NCBI GenBank assembly: GCA_963281255.1
Contig: OY725489.1
Location: forward strand, 4,216,001 to 4,280,000
Source of the DNA: Aphrocallistes beatrix
Taxonomy: Eukaryota; Porifera; Hexactinellida; Sceptrulophora; Aphrocallistidae
DNA: 64,000 nucleotides
Reading direction: 5' to 3'
Below the pieces are notes generated by a model. It saw only the letters and a program-made list of their open reading frames with translations. It did no database searches and was not told the DNA's origin. The translations under genes were made by a program, and so were the position numbers. Below are positions 23,338 through 34,064 of the stretch, in pieces; the stretch's first letter is position 1, and every line of letters begins with the position of its first letter.

Positions 23338-24685
23338 CAGGGTGTATCATAACTGTTGTCGGGTAGTAGAATTGTCAAAGTAGTCCTACTATTGTATTAT
23401 AACCACAAGTAGTCTTCATTTAATAGTTCAGTATTGCTTAGTATCCCGTTGCACTTTGTAGAAAATTACTTAATCTATTTCTAGCTAAACTGAAATTCCA
23501 GAATTTTTACTATCGTTGTCAACCTGTTATTTCCAGGAAAATGAATGTCCGAGATCATGGTTTAGAGCTCCGTACGCAGGCCATTGGGATGTTGAATGCA
23601 GGAATGACTCAGAAGGATGTTGCATTAAAGCTCCGAGTTAGTTTGAGATCAATCGAACGCTGGTGGAACAAAGAGAAACTTGGAGAATCTCAAAAGACCA
23701 AAAGTGGCCCCGGACGAAATTCAACTGTTAAAAAGGCCGCCAAAATTATGATTTCGAAATCTCTCGGTAAGAGAGGAAAATCTACTAGGAAACTGGCAAG
23801 AATAGTGAGTAATAGGGGATATCCTATATCCCATTCAACTGTTTACCGATATCTCAGGGATAGCTTTAGAGTGAGATCCTTTAAAAGGCCAAAAATCCCG
23901 CGATTGCCTGCGAAAATGAAGGAAAACCGTCTAAAATTTGCTGAATTTCGCAAAGAATGGACTGTTGAGGATTGGAAACGCGTTTTGTGGTCTGACGAAG
24001 CACCCTTTCAATTGTTCAATACCCCAAATAGACAAAATGATCGTGTTTGGGCTCGGAATTCAGCTGAGGTTGAGCCTTGTGTTCAAGTCAAATTTCCTGG
24101 AAAAATTAACGTCTGGGGCATGATGTCACATCGTGCAGTATCTGAGTTGCATATTGTTCCGCAAAAACAGACGATAAATGGTTGTTACTACCGAAACTAT
24201 ATTCTGGAAAAGACCTGTAAAGATGCCATTGAACGTAGGTCGGATTATGGTTCAATAATGGAGAAGTCAATGCTCTCAAACATGTCGAATTTTATTTACA
24301 TGCAGGATGGTGCCCCAGCACACACAGCAAATTTGACTCAAGTCTGGTGTGCAGAGCATTTCCCAGGGTTTTGGCGTAAAGGGGAGTGGACAGGCAACTC
24401 ACCCGATCTCAATCCTATCGAGAATCTATGGTCGATTTTGAAGGATAGTGTCAGTCAAATGGAGAATGTCACTAAAATCGAAGACCTGATTTTTCAAGTA
24501 AAAAAGGCCTGGGCAAGCATTGACCCGAATATCTTGGAAAATCTAGTCGCCAGTATGCCTGATCGTATTAAATCAGTAATAGATAGTCGAGGAGATTACA
24601 TAAATAAGTGAAAATATATACATTATATACATTCTGGGTTTTTACATTCAATTATATTACCCGACAACACTTATGATACACCCTG
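23338..24685 (+). mobile_element. Complete Tc1-like transposon, DD37E
   Basis: The 1348-bp element has inverted termini CAGGGTGTATCATAACTGTT (left) and CAGGGTGTATCATAAGTGTT (right, reverse complement), each flanked by TA. It contains one uninterrupted transposase gene (23541-24611). Ends and gene both look whole, so it is a candidate for recent activity. The insertion is inside a (TA)n tract, so the exact target TA cannot be distinguished. Confidence 0.93.
23541..24611 (+). CDS. Tc1-like transposase, DD37E, intact
   Basis: A 356-aa transposase, predicted to cut and paste its own element at TA sites in the nucleus. Residues 1-110 hold the paired-type double HTH (MTQKDVALKLRVSLRSIERW, then ISHSTVYRYL) with a GRPR-like hook reduced to GPGRN. 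The catalytic triad reads D152 (LWSDEAPF), D256 (MQDGAPAHT) and E294 (SPDLNPIENLW). 37 residues separate the last two, against 34 in classical Tc1, so this is a DD37E enzyme like those described from mosquitoes. The ATG is 203 bp inside the left terminus, and the stop is 74 bp before the right end. No in-frame stop or obvious lesion. A truncated relative is at 56510-56913. Confidence 0.95.
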   Translation: MNVRDHGLELRTQAIGMLNAGMTQKDVALKLRVSLRSIERWWNKEKLGESQKTKSGPGRNSTVKKAAKIMISKSLGKRGKSTRKLARIVSNRGYPISHSTVYRYLRDSFRVRSFKRPKIPRLPAKMKENRLKFAEFRKEWTVEDWKRVLWSDEAPFQLFNTPNRQNDRVWARNSAEVEPCVQVKFPGKINVWGMMSHRAVSELHIVPQKQTINGCYYRNYILEKTCKDAIERRSDYGSIMEKSMLSNMSNFIYMQDGAPAHTANLTQVWCAEHFPGFWRKGEWTGNSPDLNPIENLWSILKDSVSQMENVTKIEDLIFQVKKAWASIDPNILENLVASMPDRIKSVIDSRGDYINK

Positions 24686-24778
24686 TATATATATATATAT
24701 ATAAATTATATATGATAACCTACATAATGCTGGATCAAAGATACAAAAATTGATTAAGTAATAATTATAAATGCTAAA

Positions 24779-25868
24779 CTACATTAAATGTTCAAAATAT
24801 TCCCCCTTATTCTGAATACAGAGTTCCAACCGCTCCAACCACTTATGAAAAGTTTTTTTGTACTCTTCTTTGGGGATGGCTTTGAGATACTGGAAAATGG
24901 CACTTCCAAGCTTGTGGTTGGTCACAAAATCTCTTCCAGACATATGCAATTCAAGGTTGTTAAACAGCCAGAAGTCACATAGAGAGAGATCTGGGCTGTA
25001 AGGTGGATGCTGAAGCTCCACAACCCCCAAAGAATCCAACGTATCCTTCACAAGCCGAGTTTTATGGGGCCTAGCATTATCGTGAAGAATCCGCAGGCCT
25101 TTACATATGGTACTTGGGCACCTCTCTTTATAGTGCTGTTCTACTGCAGCAAGATAGGTGATGGCATAATACTCCCCTGTTACTCTTTGACCTTTAGGTA
25201 AGCATATTTGAGCCACTGATCCATGTGCGTCAAAGAAAATTGTGTACAATACCTTGCGTCCAAACCTATCGGATCTGGCTTTTTTGGAGGGGGGTTTTCT
25301 TGATCCGTCGTCATTTTTTCCTACCCAAGTACACGTAGCCGATTTTCTTTCAGGTTCATTATAACCGATCCACGTTTCATCCCCAGTAAATTTTTCGTAA
25401 AGACGCCTAGGGTCTGCATTGCTATATTCCTTTAAAAGTTCTTTGGACATTTTTAGACGTGCCAATCGCTGAGATTCGGGGAGTTTATGCGGAATCCAAC
25501 GTGTACAAAGCTTTCGCATTTGAAGATCGATGGTCAGAATCCTCTCAACACTTCCCGTTGATATCCCAGATTCATGAGCAATCTCTTTGATGGTACAGTG
25601 TGGGTCCTCATCAACAATAACCTTAATACGAGCGATATTCTCGTCCGTCCGAACCTTAAATTCGGGGCCTGGTCCAAGGTCATCTTCAACAGATAGTCTT
25701 CATCCTCGGAAGCGAGCTTCTCACTCACATACCCTCGAATACGAAAGGTGACTATCTGAATATACAATGACCAGCTCTTCAAATCGCTTTAGGAGCAAAC
25801 CCGAGCTTTGTGCGAAACTTGATGTAGGTCCTCTGTTCAATAATGTAATCTGATTCTTTTGAAACCAT
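24779..25868 (-). pseudogene. Mariner transposase, DD34D, lightly damaged
   Basis: A mariner transposase of about 355 codons. It starts with an ATG at 25868 (MVSKESDYIIEQRTYIKF), has the linker SVEDDLGPGPEFKVRTDEN and second HTH ISTGSVERIL, and then the triad TGDETW, LHDNARPH and YSPDLSLCDFW with 34 residues between the last two Asp. The third block reads LSLCDF where the family usually has LAPCD. Damage is confined to the N-terminal part: one frameshift near 25793 and two TGA codons (25721-25723, 25700-25702). From about 25699 to the stop at 24779 the frame is open. The annotated-looking ATG at 25519 is internal. Terminal inverted repeats were not recognised. Confidence 0.88.
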
Positions 25869-26001
25869 ATAATTACCCAGTATCAAAAAGTTAAGTATTA
25901 CAATCTCGTGTATCTCAGAAAATATACGTGCGATTGAGTTGAACTCAACTGCAATCGAAAGGTAATCCTCGAAATATCTATTAGTATGGTAATCTAATAT
26001 A

Positions 26002-27364
26002 CAGTATGTCCAATAATTATTGCAACACTAGGGAGATTTCTTAGTGTAACCCAGAAACAATGAATATGAAAGTATATGATCTAGTTTTTTGTCTACTTGT
26101 TGAGAATACACTAGAGATTAATATTTGATCTTATTTCCATCGTTTTCTACGACCATCTGACATCTACGCCTCATAGACTTCCAATAAGGTGCCAAAAATT
26201 CGGGTGTGAGAGAATCCCAAATTGCTTGGATACACTTTTCAAGCTCAGTTAGTGATTTGGGATGTTGTTTTGAGACTTGATTTTTCAACCAGCCAAATAG
26301 ATTTTCTATCGAATTAAGGTCTGGTGATTGACTGGGCCATTGAAAGACATTATTTGGCATTTTTTCTGAGATCCATTGTTGGGCTAATTTTGACCGGTGC
26401 TTTGGATCATTATCCTGGACGAGAAACCATCTATTTCCGTGGAAAGTTTCAGCCTGTGTAAGAAGATGCCATCCAAGGATCTTAACAAAGAATTGTGCAT
26501 CCAAATTCTGACGAAAAATGCACAATGGGAAGGTACCGAAAGACGAAAATGCAGCCCATATGTGTAATTTCGGTGAGTGTTTGGTAGTTTTTTGTGATCG
26601 TTTTTTTCCAGATTTTGTCCACATTCGAACCTTCCCACGATTAAGCCAGAAAGAGGCTTCATCTGCAAACACAGCTCTACACCACAGTTTAAATTTGTTT
26701 TTCTGTGCCCATTCAATTCTGAAGAGACGGTTTTTTTCAGACAGCAATGGAATCTGGACAGGAAATGGCTTAGAGTATTTCAGTTTCTGAAGAGTAAGAT
26801 GGACTGTACTTTTACTGACAGTCAGTTTCTTTGTTTTAGCTATCCTGGTTGTAAGTTTACGTACACTAGTCTCTGGATCCGATTTGATGAACTGAGCAGC
26901 TGTATATTTTATTGAATCGCTGAGTAAATTTGGTCTACCACCGCCTCTTTTGTGTTTAAGGGTCATATTTGTTTGGAGCCTTTTTTTGACCCTGTAAACT
27001 GTCCCTCGGTCAACATCTAAAATGCGTGAGATTTCAGTAGGTGTATCGCCAATCAATAGAGTTTTGATCTTTTCTCTCATCACCTCTTGAGCCATATCAA
27101 CGCTAAATGCTAAATTATTCAGCTAAAAGGTAAGAGAATTTTCTAATTTATGATGAAAGGTACTAAAATGATGACGTCATCGTATATTATGACGTCATCC
27201 CTCATTTGCAAATATATAATCCCATTGTGTTTACCCAGATTTATCTTCAAATAGATACCAATTAACTTTATATATTAGTACAATAACTACTACTTATCAA
27301 ATAGAACTATAGCAGTGGTTGAAATAGAAATAATGATGTGTTGCAATAATTATTGGACATACTG
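26002..27364 (-). mobile_element. Complete Tc1-like transposon, DD35E
   Basis: The 1363-bp element has termini CAGTATGTCCAATAATTATT repeated in inverse at the right end, flanked by TA (26000-26001 and 27365-27366). The matched region extends at least 27 bp. The minus strand carries a full transposase gene (26118-27095). Both ends and gene look whole. A 5'-truncated relative lies at 32350-33171, and the 943-bp MITE at 10372 has similar end bases. Confidence 0.93.
26118..27095 (-). CDS. Tc1-like transposase, DD35E, intact
   Basis: A 325-aa Tc1-like transposase. Residues 1-110 give the bipartite HTH (TPTEISRILDVDRGTVYRV, then KLTVSKSTVHLTLQKL) joined by the GRPR-like hook GGGRPN. Catalytic residues are D145 (VFADEASFW), D228 (LVQDNDPKH) and E264 (SPDLNSIENLFGWL). 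The spacing of the last two is 35, one more than Sleeping Beauty or Tc1. The near-invariant NPIEN reads NSIEN here, a Pro-to-Ser change next to the catalytic Glu that may weaken activity. The start ATG fits the usual N-terminal length, and the stop is about 115 bp from the left terminus. No frame lesion. Confidence 0.94.
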   Translation of the reverse strand: MAQEVMREKIKTLLIGDTPTEISRILDVDRGTVYRVKKRLQTNMTLKHKRGGGRPNLLSDSIKYTAAQFIKSDPETSVRKLTTRIAKTKKLTVSKSTVHLTLQKLKYSKPFPVQIPLLSEKNRLFRIEWAQKNKFKLWCRAVFADEASFWLNRGKVRMWTKSGKKRSQKTTKHSPKLHIWAAFSSFGTFPLCIFRQNLDAQFFVKILGWHLLTQAETFHGNRWFLVQDNDPKHRSKLAQQWISEKMPNNVFQWPSQSPDLNSIENLFGWLKNQVSKQHPKSLTELEKCIQAIWDSLTPEFLAPYWKSMRRRCQMVVENDGNKIKY

Positions 27365-27366
27365 TA

Positions 27367-28429
27367 TATGATCTGAAAACGAGTAGATGTAGGTCAACTC
27401 CTGGAATACATGGGTTGCCCTTTGTAAAACGAGCTCCGTGCCATACATCGTCAGCATTTGATCACCAAAAACTTAACAGCTGATCCTTATCAGTTATCAA
27501 TTCCAACTTAAACTAATACATTGAATTTTAGATGAACGTATGGTAAAGCATCATCAATTCAGTATTTTCATTATATTCTGACTTGTACTAGAATTCATAA
27601 ATAATCACTAATTACTTGTAAAATTCACTTAGTAAATAAACAAGTAGGGAACGGGGGCTCTCTGAAATGCCAAGCACTTTAGGGGATGTTATAAAAGGTA
27701 AGGATAGGAATCACTACCTTACCTATATGATGAATCGTTGAAACATATTCTCTTCGATTTTTTTGAAAATCCTACCCAAGGTGTGAAAATATGGTACATT
27801 GTACATATTAGATTGTGGTATACTTGCTATTCATTATAAAATAAATGCAACTGTAGTAATCAACCCTGCAATTTGATTGGTCAACACATTTTGGCACCTT
27901 TAAATAAAAGGTGGGAAAATTTCGTAAAATTTTAACCCAAGTTCACAATGCACATCTCTTCATATCACCACAATTTCGCCAGACATTTTGTTTGTTTTTT
28001 GTTAGAGTTGATTGAAGAATTGGCATGTGCTAGAAATTAAAAATAGGGATCTAGGCATTTATTGAGATTTCTAAAAAATAATTTTGATCGCTGAGCGAAA
28101 TGTTGACACCTTCCCATTAAAGGTTACAAAATGTGTCATCTAATGAAATGAATAGGATTTTTTTGAAACAAATAGCAACTAAAGTCCAGCTCCAAAATCC
28201 AACAAGCCATATGGATTTGTGGTCTGAAGTTAGAACTATATATTCCCAGAGCATATAGAAGTTGTAGAGATATATTATCTTCCTATCGAGAAATATTAAC
28301 AGGCATTTGGCTATGATTATTTGGTACGGTAAAAAAACCTTCTTTTGATTAATTTTACAGAGTATACCTAATTTGAACTTGCTAATAAAAGTCCAAAACT
28401 TTGTTTATTATAATTTTTTTGCATATAAC
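27367..28429. other. No gene; weak inverted repeat
   Basis: An inverted pair ACACATTTTGgcACCTTTAA (about 27888) and its partner near 28118-28137 suggests a small, old MITE. Otherwise AT-rich. Confidence 0.4.
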
Positions 28430-29095
28430 TGAGCTGTGAATTGGTTTGATGGGAAGATGTGTTTTCTTTTCATAGAATGTTGCTACATTCCTTGTTGCAA
28501 TGCAAACGCTTTTTGTTCAGTTTAGGTCATATCTTGAAAATCGCGATAATTATGGATTCAAATTTGATCTCTTTAGATAGGCAATCGATTACTTCCTATA
28601 AGACCATAATATTATTTCTACGTCCAGATTCAAAGGTTTACGAGTTATCAAACAAATTATCAAATGTGACCGAAGTGATAAATTGTTTAATAACTCGTAA
28701 ACCATGAATAGAAGTGAAAATAATATTATGGCATTATGGAAAATAGTTTATTGGCTATCAAAATAGATCAAATTTGAATGCATATTTGTTGCAGTTTTCA
28801 AGATATAACCTCAACTGAGCGAAATGCGTTTCCATTGAAACATGGAATGTAGCAACATTCTATGATAAAAAGCACATCTGCCCATCAACCCATTCACAGC
28901 TTAGTTCTATGCAATAAACTATTGCGCAATCATGTGATGACTAATCTAAATTTTAACAACTGATTTTGGTACTTTGACACAATATATATATATTCTAGTA
29001 ATACATTCCGAAACTCTTTCGCATCGTTAATGATTTTAGGCAGATCAAGTATTTGTTCAATAATCTTTGACCACATCCCCGGAACATTTCTGAGA
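28430..29095. mobile_element. Foldback element copy, left arm shortened
   Basis: Matches the central and right parts of the 13298-14279 palindrome: GAATGTTGCTACATTCC, GATATTCG-like centre, TTTTCAAGATATA, and the ACTTTGACAC..TATATATTC right arm. More diverged than the first copy. Confidence 0.75.
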
Positions 29096-29185
29096 TTTAG
29101 ATAGCAAGCCTTATATACTGAGGATTATGAATAATCATTTATTATGTGCAAAAATAGATCAAATCAAATAAAAGACAATGAGTTA

Positions 29186-29565
29186 TAGTCAGGTCAAAAT
29201 AAGAAGCAAATATTCCCAACCCCAAAATAAGTTGAAAGGAATTGTTTTATTGCATTTTTCCGTTGTATAATGTCGTAGGAATAACATACTAAAAGTTTAC
29301 CAAATTCGAATGAGTCATTTGGCCTGACCCCGAACTATAAAAATTTCCGGTCTTAAAACTATGATTTAATCTTTCAAATGACTGCAAATTAGTTTTTACT
29401 GTCATATTCATGTAAGAGCATCAACTTTCCGGCAATATGATACATATATATTGACTATATTTGAGCAAAAGATTTGGTGCCTTCCCTAGCAACAACCTAG
29501 AATGTAAAAATTCCGATCTCCAAAATTGATGTAAACCATATTGAGTGAACTCTTGTTTTTATTGG
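29186..29565 (+). repeat. ~380-bp dispersed repeat, copy 1
   Basis: Shares order and most bases with 58524-58903 (GTCAGGTCAAAATA, TTTTATTGCATTTTTCCGTT, GATCTCCAAA, CTCTTGTTTTT). It is non-coding. A short stretch (TTGATATATATATTGACC and following) is shared with the inverted repeat inside the TTAA element at 52824, so the families may be related. Confidence 0.7.
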
Positions 29566-29647
29566 CTATGCTTTCTGATTCCGAATTTCATAATATGAAC
29601 ACGTTAGTTTTAAAAGATTATGGATTACGGCTGGTAGTATTAATGTA

Positions 29648-29720
29648 CATGCGACTCCGCTTAATAGGGTCACATCGGTCTGGAGACATTTTGCCCCTAA
29701 TAAGCGGAGAACCCTGGTAA
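29648..29720 (+). mobile_element. Pogo-like MITE, left end only
   Basis: GCGACTCCGCTTAATAGGGT and the following AAGCGGAGAACCCTG match the left third of the MITE at 30510-30697. The remainder is replaced by the 15-mer foldback element. Confidence 0.75.
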
Positions 29721-29721
29721 T

Positions 29722-30236
29722 CGGACACTTCGTATACGGACATTTCGTATATGGACATTTCGTATACGGATATTTCGTATAATGCTGCCAAAAGAGCGGA
29801 AATGTAGGCATTTTGTGTAAGAAACGTTGTAAGAGCAAAGTGAAAGTGAGCATTTTCAGTTGTGAACACTGTGAAATGGGCAGTGAATTTGGGCATTTTG
29901 TCTGGCGTGTGGGGGGGTCGAGTGACATTTTGAGAAAGTAATGCTGCCAAAAGAGCGGAAATGTAGGCATTTTGTGTAAGAAACGTTGTAAGAGCAAAGT
30001 GAAAGTGAGAATTTTCAGTTGTGAACACTGTGAAATGGGCAGTGAATTTGGGCATTTTGTCTGGCGTGTGGTTGGGTCGAGTGACATTCGATTCTATTTA
30101 GACTAATTGTCCCCTGTAAGAATTTTCCGTATACGAAATGTCCATTATACGAAATGTCCATTATACGAAATGTCCGTTGCGAAATGTCCGTTATTCGAAA
30201 TGTCCGTATACGAAATTTCCGTATACGAAATGTCCG
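29722..30236. mobile_element. Foldback element with 15-mer tandem ends
   Basis: The left end is four tandem copies of CGGACATTTCGTATA-like 15-mers (29722-29781). The right end is about seven copies in inverse orientation (about 30130-30236). Between them lie two near-identical 159-bp direct repeats (from 29782 and 29941) that differ at only about three positions. Inverted termini built of tandem units are characteristic of Foldback-type elements such as FB or Galileo in flies; the sequence itself is not one I know. Overlapping open frames here (29566-30087) are products of the tandem repeat. Confidence 0.75.
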
Positions 30237-30509
30237 CCAATCATTTTAAGTATTTGTTTTGTCCCTTTAACTCCTATGAAATATAAGAATGGAACAATTA
30301 TCTTTGGTTTCATCATCCGATGCAATTCATTCTTTCAAAATCGTATTGCCACAGTTGTCATCTTGGTATCGTCCACATGCTTGGGAACAGTTGTGTCCTT
30401 GTTTTCTGCAGCTACATCTGAGACTACCATTGCTGTAGAACAGTTACAGTGAATCGTTTTCGGGAGCGCTTCGGCTGCAAAATTCTTCGCTAAAAATATA
30501 GTCAATATA

Positions 30510-30697
30510 CAGTCGACTCCGCTTAATAGGGCAACATCGGTCAGAGGACACTTTTCCCCGATTAAGCGGAGAACCCTATTAACCGAAAATATTTTGTATT
30601 AGCTTCTATGTGTGAGAGCTATTCCGGTCCTGCCAAAAGTGGACCGATTAAGCGGTTGACCCGATTAAACAGTGGCCCTATTAAGCGGAGTCGACAG
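30510..30697. mobile_element. Pogo-like MITE, 188 bp, full copy
   Basis: It begins CAGTCGACTCCGCTTAATAG and ends with the inverse (CCTATTAAGCGGAGTCGACA), with TA on both sides. Subterminal ATTAAGCGG motifs recur. It has no coding. Partial copies are at 29648-29720, 46858-46896 and 50333-50478. Confidence 0.88.
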
Positions 30698-30711
30698 TAT
30701 ATATATATATA

Positions 30712-31290
30712 CCGAGTGGTTCAAAAATTTGGAATCACTTTTAACATTTAAGCCACCCTGAATTCGATTTTAACTATATCCCTCTAAGTTTCTAGGATAT
30801 ACCTAAAATACCCCTTGGAAAACAATTTCCAGGCTGTGGACATGCCAGCAGCGAACATGGTGTGTTGAGATGTATTTGAAGAAGAACAGTTTCAACAAAA
30901 TTCGTGAGGCCTACCGACATACATTTTGAACTGAAAAATTGCCCGCCTGATCAGCTATTTTGAAATGGGTTCACAAGTTTAGGTGTCATGAGATATCCCT
31001 CAACTCAAGGAAAGAATAAAAGAGGAGATCGGGGCTATACCAAGAACGGTTCTTCATGATGGAATGCAGAATTTTATATTGAGACTGCATAAACGTCACG
31101 AAGTAAAAGGAGGACATCTCGAGCAGATGCTCTAAAACTACAGTTTCTATTGAGATAGAATGCTGAAACTAGTCAAATATTTAGAAATATGTTTTAAATA
31201 ATTATTTATGCTATTTCGTTTATAATTTCCAGAAGATAGTCAAGTAATGGCAGAATTTATATAGTGTTTCCAACCTTTTAAACCACCCGG
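30712..31290. mobile_element. Tc1/mariner-type MITE, 579 bp
   Basis: Left end CCGAGTGGTTCAAAAATTTG and right end (reverse complement) CCGGGTGGTTTAAAAGGTTG are flanked by TA. The interior has no readable transposase. A degraded internal deletion derivative is likely. Confidence 0.75.
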
Positions 31291-31292
31291 TA

Positions 31293-32079
31293 TATCAAAT
31301 TGCCCACTGGTTTTTCCATCTATTCTTTCAAAGAGATGCCTCAATGCAACTACCATGTAATTGGCAAATAAACAAATGGGGTGGTTTTGAAAACTCTATT
31401 TCAAGGATTATAATACGTTCATTATGGATTCCAGTGTTAAATCGAGCTCTATCAGCCCCAACTGCCTTTAAATCTGAATAACGCTCTCTTCAAAGTTCAA
31501 CCAATTCCCTTAATTCCAGCGAAGGGTGATCAAGCAGTTGTCTCTTGAGTTCTCTTTCCACTCCTTCATATTGTGCCTCTTTTCTTTTTTAAGCAGCAAT
31601 ATTATTTGGAAGTGGTCAAACAATCCAAGCTAGGTATAATTAATTTCCATCGTTTGGCTGATCAAGGAGAATTGACCACTAACAATTCGGAAATAATATC
31701 CTGAATAAGGTCGGTTGATGTTTGTTTTTGGATATTTATTCAACGGTATTTAGCTTTCTCAATAATACAAGAATTGATGCATTATTTTATTTTGATTTTA
31801 GATAATGTTGGTATGGAAAACCTTTCACAGATGCGCACTTTAAGTTCTTTCGCTATATCGTCTCTAGTGGATTTCGAATTTTCATTTCCAAACATTATAT
31901 AATGGTTGCAAATATCTAGTTTTGTTGGAAGTTGATTTTCTGGAATGAGTCAAGGATGACCAAACACAGGATGATATATTTAGTACGCGTGTATTCTGCC
32001 ATATTCGAAATTATTAAAATGGAAGGAATATTATTACTTTATAGGATAGACTGATACGAGTATTCAAGGATAATTTAAC
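31293..32079. other. Weak coding traces on minus strand
   Basis: Around 31400-31600 the minus strand reads as a Glu/Arg/Leu-rich helix-like segment (DHPSLELRELVEL, YSDLKAVGADRARFN) broken by stops. I do not recognise it. The rest is AT-rich. Confidence 0.3.
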
Positions 32080-32328
32080 TTTTATTAATATACCTTACAT
32101 ATTTTGCAACTATCATCCAAAAATGATGACTCATCACTCTGTTATGATGTTATCATTACGCGACGATATTTTAAACATTGACAAATTTTGTGATTTTTCG
32201 TACGATTTCGATTATATCAGTATGGCAGACGTATTTAGAGATTTTATCTCCCTTATAATTAATCAACGTGACCCCAGACGCTCAAAGGCCGTTTCCGGCG
32301 TACACAAAGTGTCCATCAACCGCGCTTG
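32080..32328 (+). mobile_element. Helitron, 5'-truncated
   Basis: The last ~250 bp of the Helitron family, diverged, ending CGCGCTTG. It abuts the truncated Tc1-like element at 32350. Confidence 0.75.
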
Positions 32329-32349
32329 TAATTTTAGTATCTTAAGAGA

Positions 32350-33171
32350 TAGATATTAGCCAAGATTGAATACGTTTCTAAAAGTACAATTCATCGATGC
32401 TTAACCCATTTAGGGTACAACAACGGTTTTCCCAAGCCAATACCCTTATTGTCTGAAAAGAATAGGTTGAAACGAATTGAATGGGCCAAAAAGAAAAAAT
32501 GGTGGAGAAATGCAATTTTTAGCGATGAGGCATCATTCTGGCTTTTAGGTGGTAGAGTTAAGATGTGGTCAATTCAGGGCCGCAAACGATTCCAACTCAC
32601 AGTAAACACTCTGCAAAAGTTAACATATGGGCCGCATTTCCCTTCATGAGAACGTTTCCCTTATGCATATTTCAACAGAACATGAATGCTCAATTATTTG
32701 TCAACATTTTAGAGTGGTATTTACATGTCCAAGCTAAAGTTCTTCATGGGAATAATTGGTTCTTAATCGAGGACAACGACCCAAAACATACCTCAAAGTT
32801 GGCCAAAAAGTGGATGGCCAAAAATATGCCAAAAAAACTACTTGACTGGCCATTCAAAGCCCCGATCTTAATCCAATTGAAAATCTCTTCGCCTGGTTGA
32901 AACATCAACTATACAGAAAGCATCCCAAGTCAATAGAAGCCCTAAATCCAGGATTAAGGAACTTTAGGATTCTCTAACTCCCAAATTTTTAGAACCCTAC
33001 TGGAAGTCAATGCCTCGTAGGTGCAGAATGTGTGTCGAAGAAGATGGATACTCTGTTAAATACTAGAGTAGTATAGCTGGTATTCATAATGTAGCAATAA
33101 CTATTTGAAATGAAATACTAATTGTTGAGTGTGTATGTAGAAGCGATTGTCAATAATTATGGGACAAACTG
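32350..33171 (+). pseudogene. Tc1-like transposase relic, 5'-truncated
   Basis: Relative of the DD35E enzyme at 26118-27095. It begins in the linker and shows the blocks FSDEASFWLLGGRVKMW, IEDNDPKHTSKLAKKW and, in another frame, an intact Glu block (SPDLNPIENL-like reading). At least two frameshifts are present (near 32630 and 32860). The right terminus GTCCCATAATTATTG in reverse complement, followed by TA, is preserved to 33171. The left half and left terminus are gone. Confidence 0.85.
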
Positions 33172-33173
33172 TA

Positions 33174-34064
33174 CAGTACTGATCGCTTTTGTCACGAAAT
33201 GTTCATCTCGTGATCATAGCTTGCGGGGATTAGACCTAAGATAATAAGTTGTCAAGCCTCTGAGCTCTCATTCCTGGGATGTCTGGGGGTTAAATCATTA
33301 AATGTCTCCAACGCTTGTTATTTGTCTCCTGTTTGGTTATTAAGTATCATAAATATTTTCCGGATATCCTGATAAAAAATATTTTCAACCAGGCTCGAGG
33401 GGTCAAAGAACTTTCGATGGAATCTTTGTTTTAGGGACCGAAGTGAATATTGCTCCTTTGGAAGAGTTGGCAGCAATTGTTAACCTCTGGGAAGATAGCG
33501 GGAGTCATACAAATGTAAACCTTTTTCAACAACAGAATCATAAGATCAAAAATCCACTCACCGGACTAACGAACAGCAGGTGAAGAGGTAAAGGATTTAG
33601 AATCGGCATTTCATATCACACTTTCCAGCAGTTGAAAGTTAGTTTGCAGAAGAACCAATGTGTTTATATATGGCAAAGGAAACTGGATAACTGGAAGTGA
33701 CCCCAAAGATGATCAACATTACAATTTGCAAAATGGTAGGTGGTAGCGTTGCTAGTGCTCATATTATCGAAGGAATAAAAATAATAAATATTGTTGTAAA
33801 TTCGAATTTTGTTCATTAAATATCACAAATATGTGCAACAATTAAAGATTTAGTAAGGCAACAACTTGTGTTAACAACAAATTTGTTTAGCTCAGTATGT
33901 TAAATTGAAGTGGGAATATAGGAGATTATGACAATGTAACAAAAGAGGAGGTCAGTGGATGTGCTAGTAATTTCTTCTGGGGGCGGCCAAAGTGGCTGCC
34001 AATGCACAGCGATATAATTGTTTTACTGGTTGTTAATAATTAGGTTATATTATTATATTTATGA
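33174..34064. other. No gene established
   Basis: A plus-strand open stretch of about 60 codons near 33390-33580 (GIFVLGTEVNIAPLEELAAI) has a protein-like composition but no start, splice context or family I recognise. Confidence 0.3.

Larger units (their letters stand above)
23184..24710 (-). mobile_element. Helitron 5' half split by a Tc1-like element
   Basis: 23184-23337 matches the first ~190 bp of the Helitron family on the minus strand (reverse complements of TGGCTATGGCTCCAGTAAG and of the CAATCAATTCGTTACA junction) and runs into its TA microsatellite. The Tc1-like element 23338-24685 is inserted in that TA tract, which resumes at 24686. The outermost 5' bases and all the 3' half are missing. 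Confidence 0.8.

Noticed and set aside
29566-30087. 173-codon minus-strand open frame
   Set aside because: It is produced by the 159-bp dimer and the 15-mer array; the repeated peptide has no independent support.
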